Source: Cryomorphaceae bacterium
GTDB taxonomy: Bacteria > Bacteroidota > Bacteroidia > Flavobacteriales > Schleiferiaceae
DNA: 9,507 bases
Reading direction: 5' to 3'
Assembly: GCA_003445735.1 (NCBI GenBank)
Contig: DMCR01000165.1
Span: forward strand, 1-9,507
In this document: positions 1 through 6,858 of the stretch, one piece after another
Position numbering within the stretch: position 1 is the stretch's first letter
How the letters are laid out: every line of letters starts with the position of its first letter
Notes under the pieces: model-generated
What the model saw: the letters and a program-made list of their open reading frames with translations, nothing else
Databases searched by the model: none
What the model was told of the DNA's origin: nothing
Made by a program: the position numbers and the translations under genes

Positions 1-131
1 GCAAATCACTGATTAACAACATCTTTACCCTAAAATAAGAGTTTAAAACTAAGAGAATCTAAACTTTACTAGAATCCTCGTGGCCTAATAGGTGAATACT
101 TATTTTGATTCATAACATGTATACAATGACT
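1..131. other. AT-rich flank downstream of the SGNH lipoprotein gene
   Basis: These bases lie after the stop of the leftward lipoprotein gene. I see no reading frame of note and no clear stem-loop with a T run on either strand, so no terminator is called. Confidence 0.4.
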
Positions 132-974
132 CTATTGATTATAAAGCGGGTCGTGATCATTCATTATTTGTTCTGCCAAGCCGTGTAAGTCCGTGTTGAA
201 TCCTGTTGGGTAAGAATTGGTCCCAAGATCTTCTCGATAAATACCTTTCATCCATATCAACGTCCCTGTCTCTACAATAATCTGACCTTGGTGTCCTTTG
301 GCATCAGTAAATAAAGAAGTGGCCGAGGGCCCTGTTATGTTAATGCTATCCGATAAAAGTCCATCTTGTTTCATCTTCAAAAGATTGATCGCGGCCCAGC
401 CTGTGGGCATGGTGAATATTGTAGTATTTGGGAACTCAGCCCTCAATGGATCAACTACAGTTTTGTGAATGATTGTGTTTACGAGGTAATAGTAGAAAGA
501 TTCTATAGAGTTGAAACCATAATGTTGAGCTGTATCAGTCCAATTCGTTGGAAAATCGATAGGAGGGATAGAGATAAACACCTTCATATCTGGGTTTTCT
601 TGTAAACCATATTGAATCCATTCACTGAATCCTTCAGTTCGAATGTTCGGAGAAGAACCTGAAGTCATTCCAAAGTATTCAATTCCGCCAGCGTCAAAGG
701 CAGCCTTAATTTCTTGGTGAGAATTACTAGTGGAATCATTCCAAAAGCTTATTGCCCAGCCATTTTCGCCTCCTCGAAATACGAGTGTGCTATTATGGTT
801 TCTATAACCTGCATCGGCAGCGACATCATCTAAATGATTGGCATAGGGTTTAAAAAAGCTATTGCCAATTAGTAGCATTCGGTGGCCCGGATCATTATTA
901 TTTGTACCTGTATTGCGAGTACAAGAGGAGATGACAATTAATGACAGGAGATATATAATGGATTTCTTAATCAT
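132..974 (-). CDS. SGNH-hydrolase-like lipoprotein
   Basis: This 280-residue protein is probably an exported esterase or acyl-hydrolase of the SGNH fold; its substrate is unknown. Residues 1-18 form a lipoprotein signal: two lysines, a hydrophobic stretch, then the lipobox ISSC with Cys18 as the lipidation site, so it should be anchored in a membrane outside the cytoplasm. After a short Asn-rich linker, residues 33-41 read MLLIGNSFF, a block I motif with Ser39 as the likely nucleophile. Near the C-terminus, DAKGHQG gives a plausible Asp224/His228 pair. The spacing is Asp-x3-His instead of the usual Asp-x2-His. The oxyanion Gly and Asn of blocks II and III are not obvious by eye, so the enzyme class is less certain than the fold. 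The start at 974 is chosen because it opens the signal peptide. It stands alone on its strand, 174 bases from the divergent membrane-protein gene. The proteins most like it by eye are DUF4886-type SGNH lipoproteins. Confidence 0.72.
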   Translation of the reverse strand: MIKKSIIYLLSLIVISSCTRNTGTNNNDPGHRMLLIGNSFFKPYANHLDDVAADAGYRNHNSTLVFRGGENGWAISFWNDSTSNSHQEIKAAFDAGGIEYFGMTSGSSPNIRTEGFSEWIQYGLQENPDMKVFISIPPIDFPTNWTDTAQHYGFNSIESFYYYLVNTIIHKTVVDPLRAEFPNTTIFTMPTGWAAINLLKMKQDGLLSDSINITGPSATSLFTDAKGHQGQIIVETGTLIWMKGIYREDLGTNSYPTGFNTDLHGLAEQIMNDHDPLYNQ

Positions 975-1148
975 AAATCTAAATTATTGAAAATAAGACT
1001 ATTTCAATCCTTGAAGGTTTAATTGAGTCTGTAAGACGCTAAATGATAACAGGTGCGTATAGAGGCCCGAGTAAGCTACCACGGTTTTAAGTTTTTCTTA
1101 TCTTTTAGGTAGGCTATCAAACCTTATCGTTAACAAATAACAAACCGT
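975..1148. other. Divergent intergenic region
   Basis: These 174 bases separate two divergently transcribed genes and so should carry both promoters. For the rightward gene the only Bacteroidota-like -7 match I see is TATCTTTT at 1099-1106 (consensus TAnnTTTG, one mismatch), without a convincing TTG at -33. I found no hairpin, tRNA or small reading frame. Confidence 0.4.
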
Positions 1149-1430
1149 ATGACAACCCGTCTCAAATCATTACTAATAGGCTCAGGTGCATTATTACTTG
1201 TGCCTTTTATAGGTAGCCAATTTTCTCAAGAAATTAACTGGTACGGGTTCGACTATATGGTCGGAGCCATTCTCCTTGTAGGAACTAGCTTCGTTTTTGA
1301 ATTCGTCCTTGCCAAAGCCAAAAACAAGCAAAGCCGCTGGGCGTGGGGCATCGCAGTGGTGCTCGCTTTAGCGTTGGCTTGGGCGGAGATAGCCGTTGGT
1401 ACATTTGGCAGTCCTTTGGCAGGTAGTTAG
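1149..1430 (+). CDS. Small three-helix membrane protein, function unknown
   Basis: This 93-residue protein has three predicted membrane segments, at about residues 8-24, 35-54 and 66-86. A basic loop between the second and third (KAKNKQSRW, about 56-64) probably faces the cytoplasm. There is a polar stretch with Asn-Trp-Tyr (about 30-33) between helices 1 and 2 and a conserved-looking tail ending TFGSPLAGS. It resembles, from memory only, a family of uncharacterised short membrane proteins of Bacteroidota and Proteobacteria whose last helix ends in WAELAVGIFG-type sequence. No enzymatic motif is visible. The start is preceded by AACAAACCGT, an A-rich stretch without a clear Shine-Dalgarno. 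Its stop codon lies one base from the stop of the convergent gene on the other strand. Coding is supported by the clean hydrophobic helix pattern and absence of internal stops. No function can be assigned. Confidence 0.75.
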   Translation: MTTRLKSLLIGSGALLLVPFIGSQFSQEINWYGFDYMVGAILLVGTSFVFEFVLAKAKNKQSRWAWGIAVVLALALAWAEIAVGTFGSPLAGS

Positions 1431-1431
1431 A

Positions 1432-3045
1432 TTAATGCCCTTCCGGTCCTTTGATTCCTGCGTTTACTTCAACGTCGATATAGTTTTCTTTCGGAGTGAT
1501 GGGACATGAGTACCCGTCGGTGTAGGCGCAATAGGGGTTGTAAGCATAGTTGAAATCTAAAAGCATGGTAGTTCCTTCAGGCTTGGTGATGTCCATGAAT
1601 CGCCCCGTGCCGTAGGTGCTCACTCCCGTAGTTTTATCCATGAAAGGAAGGAAAAGGTGGTCACGGTATTCTTCCATGGCCATCAATCGCTTGCTTTGGT
1701 AGAGAAACAATTCCAAAGTTTGTCCTCGCAGTTCGAAGGTAGCCTTGGCATGACGGCGGTACTCTCTACTTACCCCTGAACTGGTAGCCATACTGAACCA
1801 CGGTTCATTTTCGAGCACTTGAACCTGCGCCTCAACAGCCATCTCTGGATTATATCTAAAGAATTCATGACCATGGAAAGCGGCAAGTTCCTCACGGGTT
1901 AGAGGGCTTGTAGTGGAATCGGTATAAAAATCGTCCAATTCTTGCTGGTACTTCAACACCTCTATTCGTTCCGGTGTGGCCAACGGAACCAAATCTCCAA
2001 CAACTTCATTAGGAACCTCGAAGCTCAAGCTGTAGTGGTCTATTTTCAGGCCTTCTTTTGTTGCGCGCACAACACCAACGCCTCGGCACTTGCCCATATG
2101 CGGTGAATCTAACCGTTCATTAAACCATAGCGTATTTCCCTTTCTGTACCAATGTCGTTCGGAGGCCTTAAAGGTCCATGCGCTTTCTCTTCTGAAATAA
2201 GGTGCAGCCCAAGCTCGGAATTCTGCGGCAGTCCAATACTCACCACCGTCGGTTCCTTGGAAGATGCTTTCGTCGTTATAAAAGGCTCTGAAATAACCAG
2301 CCGAATCTGCAGTAGCGGCTGCCAGGTGCCAGTTATCTAAGAACTCATCAAGAGCATTATCTTCGAGGTGAGCATTTCGAATTTCTTCCGCTATATAATG
2401 GCCTATACGGTTGTTCCCTTCATCGTTTAAGTGCAGTTTATCGAATTTAAACAGCGCTGGATCGACCTGGCCGTTGTTGTCAGTTAGCCATGGCCAGCAA
2501 TCCATGAAGTAATAGTTGTATACATTCGTTAATTCTTCTAGACGGTTGTTCACTGCCTTGTACCTTGCCAAGTGTTCCCATCTCGAAGGTGAAGGTTTTG
2601 GAGAAAGAAGAAACACGGGAAGTTCGGGGTGCGTGTGCTGAATCCAATTCATAAGTTGCCATGCATCTGAATGAATATCAGATACAGCTCGTTGGTGTCC
2701 ATCTTCTTCTACTTGGACGATATCGTTATCCCCTTCATAAATAATTAGAATGTCCGGATAGGTGGCAGAAATGAGCTGCTCTTTGTAGCGGTAGAGATCA
2801 TTGAAACAAGAGCCTCCGATGCCGGCATTGAACACCTCGTATTCTGGGAAGCTTTCGGCCATGTTGTCCCAAAGTCGGAAGGTAGAGCTTCCGGCAAAAA
2901 CAATCCTTGATTTTTCGTGAGGTAACTTCTCGGCTGCCTTGATAATCCGGCGTACGTCGCGATCGTAGTTTTGACCGCATTGCCCAAAAGCGATATTGGA
3001 AACCAGGAGGAGTAGTGTGGCAAAATAGACGTGGCTACGACGCAT
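1432..3045 (-). CDS. Exported three-domain protein: SGNH esterase, NTF2-like domain, DUF1684
   Basis: This 537-residue protein starts with a Sec signal peptide (about 1-21, ending NIAFG before Gln22). Residues about 30-225 are an SGNH/GDSL hydrolase with all blocks visible: block I FAGSSTF (nucleophile Ser54), block II NAGIGGS (Gly77 or Gly78), block III YEGDND (Asn107) and block V FDKLHLND (Asp202, His205). Residues about 231-347 look like an NTF2-like domain of the SnoaL/DUF4440 type (features FRAFYNDESIFQGTD, AWTFKASERHWY and the closing strand KIDHYSLSFEVPN). Residues about 360-537 match DUF1684, with its typical C-terminal YNPYCAY (502-508, Cys506), a second cysteine at 514 and SCP. The first domain should cleave an ester in the periplasm or outside the cell; the roles of the other two are not known. 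The start at 3045 opens the signal peptide, while no later Met does. It is divergent from the glucan operon and is probably not part of it. No frameshift is needed to read through the three domains. Confidence 0.85.
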   Translation of the reverse strand: MRRSHVYFATLLLLVSNIAFGQCGQNYDRDVRRIIKAAEKLPHEKSRIVFAGSSTFRLWDNMAESFPEYEVFNAGIGGSCFNDLYRYKEQLISATYPDILIIYEGDNDIVQVEEDGHQRAVSDIHSDAWQLMNWIQHTHPELPVFLLSPKPSPSRWEHLARYKAVNNRLEELTNVYNYYFMDCWPWLTDNNGQVDPALFKFDKLHLNDEGNNRIGHYIAEEIRNAHLEDNALDEFLDNWHLAAATADSAGYFRAFYNDESIFQGTDGGEYWTAAEFRAWAAPYFRRESAWTFKASERHWYRKGNTLWFNERLDSPHMGKCRGVGVVRATKEGLKIDHYSLSFEVPNEVVGDLVPLATPERIEVLKYQQELDDFYTDSTTSPLTREELAAFHGHEFFRYNPEMAVEAQVQVLENEPWFSMATSSGVSREYRRHAKATFELRGQTLELFLYQSKRLMAMEEYRDHLFLPFMDKTTGVSTYGTGRFMDITKPEGTTMLLDFNYAYNPYCAYTDGYSCPITPKENYIDVEVNAGIKGPEGH

Positions 3046-3094
3046 TAGAAATTAATTTTGTAGGCTGAATATACTCTGATTTTTTCGATCTAAA

Positions 3095-3102
3095 AAAAGG
3101 TA
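3095..3102 (-). promoter_or_regulatory. Possible -7 element for the esterase-fusion gene
   Basis: On the minus strand this reads TACCTTTT, one mismatch from the Bacteroidota -7 consensus TAnnTTTG. It lies about 50 bases before the start codon at 3045, a usual leader length. There is no TTG at -33, only an A/T run, so chance is a real alternative. Confidence 0.2.
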
Positions 3103-3144
3103 TAATAACCCTTTAACCCCTGAAAACACTATGATGTCCTGCAA

Positions 3145-3173
3145 TTGTCCGGCTGGACTCAAGTAAACGTTTG
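3145..3173 (+). promoter_or_regulatory. Possible distal promoter of the glucan operon overlapping a palindrome
   Basis: TTG at 3145-3147, 18 bases, then AACGTTTG at 3166-3173 match the Bacteroidota promoter layout (TTG, about 19 bases, TAnnTTTG) with one mismatch in the -7 box. The -7 box overlaps the perfect palindrome AAACGTTT (3165-3172), a shape seen at the core of LacI-family operators. It would give a leader of about 210 bases. Such one-mismatch matches are common in AT-rich DNA. Confidence 0.22.
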
Positions 3174-3234
3174 TTAATATTGTCATGCCGCAATGAAAAA
3201 GGCTGTTGAAGACCAAGAAAAATGCGGGATACAG

Positions 3235-3264
3235 TTGAAAATTAAAGGATTATAAATGCCTTTG
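3235..3264 (+). promoter_or_regulatory. Possible proximal promoter of the glucan operon
   Basis: TTG at 3235-3237, then 19 bases, then TGCCTTTG at 3257-3264. Spacing is ideal for the Bacteroidota sigma factor, with one mismatch in the -7 box (G for A). It would place transcription start about 120 bases before the phosphorylase start codon. It is a competing candidate to the distal site, and neither is decisive. Confidence 0.27.
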
Positions 3265-3388
3265 GTTTTTTGGTTAAGACGACCCGACAATTGGGAATTC
3301 CTCCATAGAAAGGCTCCCGGAATAAAACAAATGTATAACTGACACAACTTTGAAATACGTAGGACCCTAACCTTGCGATTATTTACAT

Positions 3389-6300
3389 ATGACTGCACAC
3401 GATAATATTTACTTGGGGCCTATACCTGCACAGCAAAGTCAACCGGAAGTAGAAGGTGAGGCGGTAAGCATTGGCGGCGAATCGTTCTATAAGATTGCGA
3501 ATTACGACCAGATGCGCCCATTCTTCATGAGCGTTGTAAGCTCTTCGAACCACTGGATGTTTGTTTCGAGCACTGGCGGTTTGACCGCCGGAAGAAAGAA
3601 CAGCAACTATTCATTGTTCCCTTACTATACCGACGACAAAATCAGCGAGTCTTACGAGACGACAGGGAGTAAATCCATCTTCATTGTAACGGTCAATGGT
3701 AAGCGCTGTTTGTGGGAGCCGTTTTCAAATAGATTGAAAGGCATTTATCGAATCTCTCGCAACCTGTACAAGAACTCATACGGCAATAAGCTCATCTTCG
3801 AAGAAATCAATCACGATTTAAGAGTGGGCTTCTCTTACGAGTGGAATTCTAGTGATCAGTTTGGATTCGTTAGAAAGTCAGTGCTGAAGAACTTGAACGA
3901 TAGTGAGGTCGCCGTTTCCTTGTTAGACGGTATTCAGAATATTCTGCCTTACGGCGTTGAGGATGCATTGCAAAATGCGTCGAGCAACCTGGTCGATGCT
4001 TATAAGAAATGTGAGCTAGAGGCAGATACAGGACTGGGTATTTTCTCATTGAGCGCAATTATCGTAGATCGGGCAGAGCCGTCAGAGGCTTTGAAAGCAA
4101 ATACGGTTTGGTCGTGCGGGTTGCCTAGAACTAAAGTGCTTCTTTCTTCTCGTCAGTTGGATTTGTTCAGAAGCGGACAGCCAGTGGAAGAAGAGGTTGA
4201 TGTGAAAGCAGAGAAAGGGGCCTTCTTGGTTCAATCAGAATTGACTATTGCTGCCGACAGTGAGGCATCTTGGGCGCTGGTAGCGGATGTGCACCAAGGA
4301 CCTTCTGACGTGGCTGAGACGAAGGCGCGTTTACAAGACCGTGAAGCTTTCTTTACAGCGATTCGTGAAGATGTAGAGACTGGGACGAAGCACTTGATTG
4401 AATTGGTCGCAGCATCTGATGGCTTGCAACTCACAGCCGACAGCATTCTCAATAATCGTCACTTCGCAAATACGATGTTCAATATTATGCGTGGGGGGAT
4501 TTTTGATTTGAATTACTCCGTTGAGAAGCAAGATTTCGTGCCTTATATGTTGAAGGCAAATGGAGCGGTAGCGAAGAAATTTGAGAAGGAATTGAATGCT
4601 CTTCCTGAAGTCTTTGATGTATTCGAAATCCGTGCGTTGGCGGCAAATGCTGGAGATGTTGATTTTGTCCGATTATGTACAGAATACCTGCCGTTAAAAT
4701 TTAGCCGTCGTCACGGGGATCCATCGCGTCCGTGGAACAAGTTCTCCATCAATACGCGCAACGAGGAAGACGGTTCCAAGATTTTAGATTACCAAGGGAA
4801 TTGGAGAGATATTTTCCAGAATTGGGAGGCGTTGGCGCATTCTTATCCAGAGTTTATGGAGGGCATGATTCACAAGTTTTTGAATGCTTCGACTTTTGAC
4901 GGATACAATCCTTACCGGGTAACCAAGGATGGGTTCGATTGGGAAATCATCGAGCCGGATAATCCTTGGTCGTACATTGGATACTGGGGCGATCACCAAA
5001 TTATTTACTTACTGAAATTCTTGGAATTTAGCGAGAAGTACTACCCAGAGAAATTGGCTTCATACTTCGGTCAAGAATGTTTCGTTTATGCGAATGTGCC
5101 ATACAAGATTAAGAAGTATGAGGATCTATTAGCAAACCCAAAGGATACCATTGAATTTGATTTGGCAGCTCATGAAGCCATTGAGGAAATGCGTACGAAG
5201 ATGGGTGTGGACGGTGCGTTGTTACAAAACCAAAAGCAGGATATTCACCATGTAAACTTCATTGAGAAAATCTTGGCGACAGTGCTGGCGAAGCTCTCTA
5301 ACTTCATTCCGGAGGCAGGGATTTGGTTGAACACACAACGTCCAGAATGGAACGATGCGAATAATGCATTGGTAGGAAATGGAGTGTCGATGGTAACTTT
5401 GTATTACCTGCGTAGATTCTTGGCATTCTTCGAGCAATTGGTAGAAGGGAATGGGGAAAAGGTGAGCGTTTCAAAGGAATTAGCAACCTTCTATACTGGG
5501 ATTAAAACTGCCTTAGAATCTTCTCGTCATTTATTGAGCGGATCTATTTCAAATCAAGATCGCAAAGCCGTCTTGGATGCCTTGGGACAGGCGGCTGCAA
5601 AATATAGAGCGACCATTTATGGTTCAGGATTTAGTGGCGAATTCGTGGAACTTTCGATCGCCGATGTAAAGTCCTTCTCTCAATCGGCACGTGAGCATTT
5701 GGAGCATTCTATCCGCGCAAATAAGCGTGCCGACGGATTGTACCACGCCTATAATTTGATGACCGTAGAAGAAGATGGTGTTGCGGTGTCTTACCTGGCA
5801 GAAATGTTGGAAGGACAGGTGGCGGTCTTGAGTGCGGGGTATTTGGATACGACTGAGAGTTTGGCTGTATTGGATGCGTTGAAAGCCAGTGCACTATTCC
5901 GCGAAGATCAGTATAGCTACATTCTCTACCCGAATAAAGAATTGCCTCGTTTTGTGGCGAAGAACGTCATTCCGACGCCTCTTGCGGAGCAGAGTGAATT
6001 GTTGAAGGAATTGGTCTCAGCAGGCAACCGTCAGGTTGTGACCAAAGATTGCAATGGCACATACCACTTCAACGGAACCTTCAACAATGTCGAAAGCTTG
6101 AAAGGGGCGTTGAAGGAATTGCCGGAGCAGTACCAAGCATTGGCACAGGGTGAAATGGAGTTATTGAGCACCATTTTCGAAGAGGTGTTTAATCATAAGT
6201 CATTCACGGGTCGCTCAGGGACTTTTTTCGGCTACGAAGGATTAGGCTCAATTTATTGGCACATGGTATCTAAGCTGTTGTTGGCGGCTTACGAGAACAC

Positions 6301-6841
6301 ACAACAAGCCTTAGATGAGGATGCCGAAAGTGCTTTAGTTGGCAGACTGTTTGACCACTACTTTGAGATTCTAGCGGGTATCGGAGCGCATAAATCACCG
6401 AAGCTATATGGTGCCTTCCCGACAGATCCGTATTCGCACACCCCAGGAGGGAAAGGTGCGCAGCAGCCAGGGATGACCGGGCAGGTGAAAGAAGATATTT
6501 TGAGCAGGTTTGGAGAGCTTGGAGTTCGCGTCTCAGGCGGAGCACTGCACTTCACACCACAGATTTTAAAAACATCGGAGTTCCTTTCAGAAGGACAAAC
6601 TTTCCACTACCGCGATGTGGTAGGTACAGAGCAGGAATTAGTATTGGAGGCGGGGTCATTGGCCATTACCGTTTGCCAAGTGCCTGTGGTGTATAAGCTT
6701 GCATCACGCAACAGCATCAAGGTTGTACGCCAGGATAGCGTGCAGGATTTCGACAGGCTGGCCCTTGATGTGGCGACCTCGACGGAAATTTTCCAGCGCC
6801 GTCAATCGGTTGTACGCATTGAGGTGGAGGTTTTGAAATAA
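3389..6841 (+). CDS. GH94-related glycoside phosphorylase, probably beta-1,3-glucan phosphorylase (GH149/GH161-type)
   Basis: This 1150-residue protein has no signal peptide or membrane segment and should be cytoplasmic. The likely reaction is splitting of beta-1,3-glucan oligosaccharides by inorganic phosphate to alpha-glucose-1-phosphate and a chain shortened by one unit. The first 330 or so residues are beta-rich (with SNHWMFVSSTGGLTAGR), as in the N-terminal sandwich of GH94-type phosphorylases. The helical-barrel region carries RRHGDPSRPWNKF (440-452), YQGNWRDIF (468-476), NPWSYIGYWGDHQ (525-537) and PEWNDANNALVG, where Asp656 aligns with the GH94 general acid. Later motifs GRSGTFFGYEG (941-951), YWH (His958) and YSHTPGGKGAQQPGMTG (His1017) look like the phosphate-binding and barrel-closing parts. 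GH94 enzymes are usually near 800 residues, whereas GH149 and GH161 are near 1100, which with the GH17 and GH30 neighbours favours these families. I cannot separate GH149 from GH161 by eye. It leads the operon; no Shine-Dalgarno precedes the ATG. A different linkage (beta-1,2 or beta-1,4) is possible. Confidence 0.8.
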   Translation: MTAHDNIYLGPIPAQQSQPEVEGEAVSIGGESFYKIANYDQMRPFFMSVVSSSNHWMFVSSTGGLTAGRKNSNYSLFPYYTDDKISESYETTGSKSIFIVTVNGKRCLWEPFSNRLKGIYRISRNLYKNSYGNKLIFEEINHDLRVGFSYEWNSSDQFGFVRKSVLKNLNDSEVAVSLLDGIQNILPYGVEDALQNASSNLVDAYKKCELEADTGLGIFSLSAIIVDRAEPSEALKANTVWSCGLPRTKVLLSSRQLDLFRSGQPVEEEVDVKAEKGAFLVQSELTIAADSEASWALVADVHQGPSDVAETKARLQDREAFFTAIREDVETGTKHLIELVAASDGLQLTADSILNNRHFANTMFNIMRGGIFDLNYSVEKQDFVPYMLKANGAVAKKFEKELNALPEVFDVFEIRALAANAGDVDFVRLCTEYLPLKFSRRHGDPSRPWNKFSINTRNEEDGSKILDYQGNWRDIFQNWEALAHSYPEFMEGMIHKFLNASTFDGYNPYRVTKDGFDWEIIEPDNPWSYIGYWGDHQIIYLLKFLEFSEKYYPEKLASYFGQECFVYANVPYKIKKYEDLLANPKDTIEFDLAAHEAIEEMRTKMGVDGALLQNQKQDIHHVNFIEKILATVLAKLSNFIPEAGIWLNTQRPEWNDANNALVGNGVSMVTLYYLRRFLAFFEQLVEGNGEKVSVSKELATFYTGIKTALESSRHLLSGSISNQDRKAVLDALGQAAAKYRATIYGSGFSGEFVELSIADVKSFSQSAREHLEHSIRANKRADGLYHAYNLMTVEEDGVAVSYLAEMLEGQVAVLSAGYLDTTESLAVLDALKASALFREDQYSYILYPNKELPRFVAKNVIPTPLAEQSELLKELVSAGNRQVVTKDCNGTYHFNGTFNNVESLKGALKELPEQYQALAQGEMELLSTIFEEVFNHKSFTGRSGTFFGYEGLGSIYWHMVSKLLLAAYENTQQALDEDAESALVGRLFDHYFEILAGIGAHKSPKLYGAFPTDPYSHTPGGKGAQQPGMTGQVKEDILSRFGELGVRVSGGALHFTPQILKTSEFLSEGQTFHYRDVVGTEQELVLEAGSLAITVCQVPVVYKLASRNSIKVVRQDSVQDFDRLALDVATSTEIFQRRQSVVRIEVEVLK

Positions 6842-6858
6842 TTGGACACTTCGAAAAA

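Larger units (their letters stand above)
3046..3388. other. Divergent intergenic region without a gene
   Basis: These 343 bases lie between the leftward esterase fusion and the rightward glucan operon. A 71-residue reading frame on the minus strand overlaps the operon start and has no recognisable features, so I do not call it. The region is AT-rich and contains an AAACGTTT palindrome (3165-3172), several one-mismatch matches to the Bacteroidota -7 element and the run TTTGGTTTTTTGGTT (3261-3275). I see no tRNA, riboswitch or strong hairpin. It presumably carries the control region of the glucan operon. Confidence 0.6.

Noticed and set aside
366..605. 79-residue plus-strand reading frame inside the SGNH lipoprotein gene
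   Set aside because: It is antisense to a gene with clear motifs and has no recognisable features of its own.
3261..3275. TTTGGTTTTTTGGTT as a terminator tail or phase-variable tract
   Set aside because: No stem precedes the T run, and six T residues outside a coding or core promoter spacer give little reason to expect phase variation.
3183..3398. 71-residue minus-strand reading frame in the divergent spacer
   Set aside because: It overlaps the phosphorylase start, shows no domain, signal or coding-like composition, and fits chance in an AT-rich spacer.
3389..6841. Cellobiose phosphorylase or cyclic beta-1,2-glucan synthase
   Set aside because: The WND motif is shared, but the length is wrong for GH94 disaccharide phosphorylases. 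There are no membrane segments or GT84 domain as in cyclic glucan synthases, and the neighbours point to beta-1,3/1,6-glucan.
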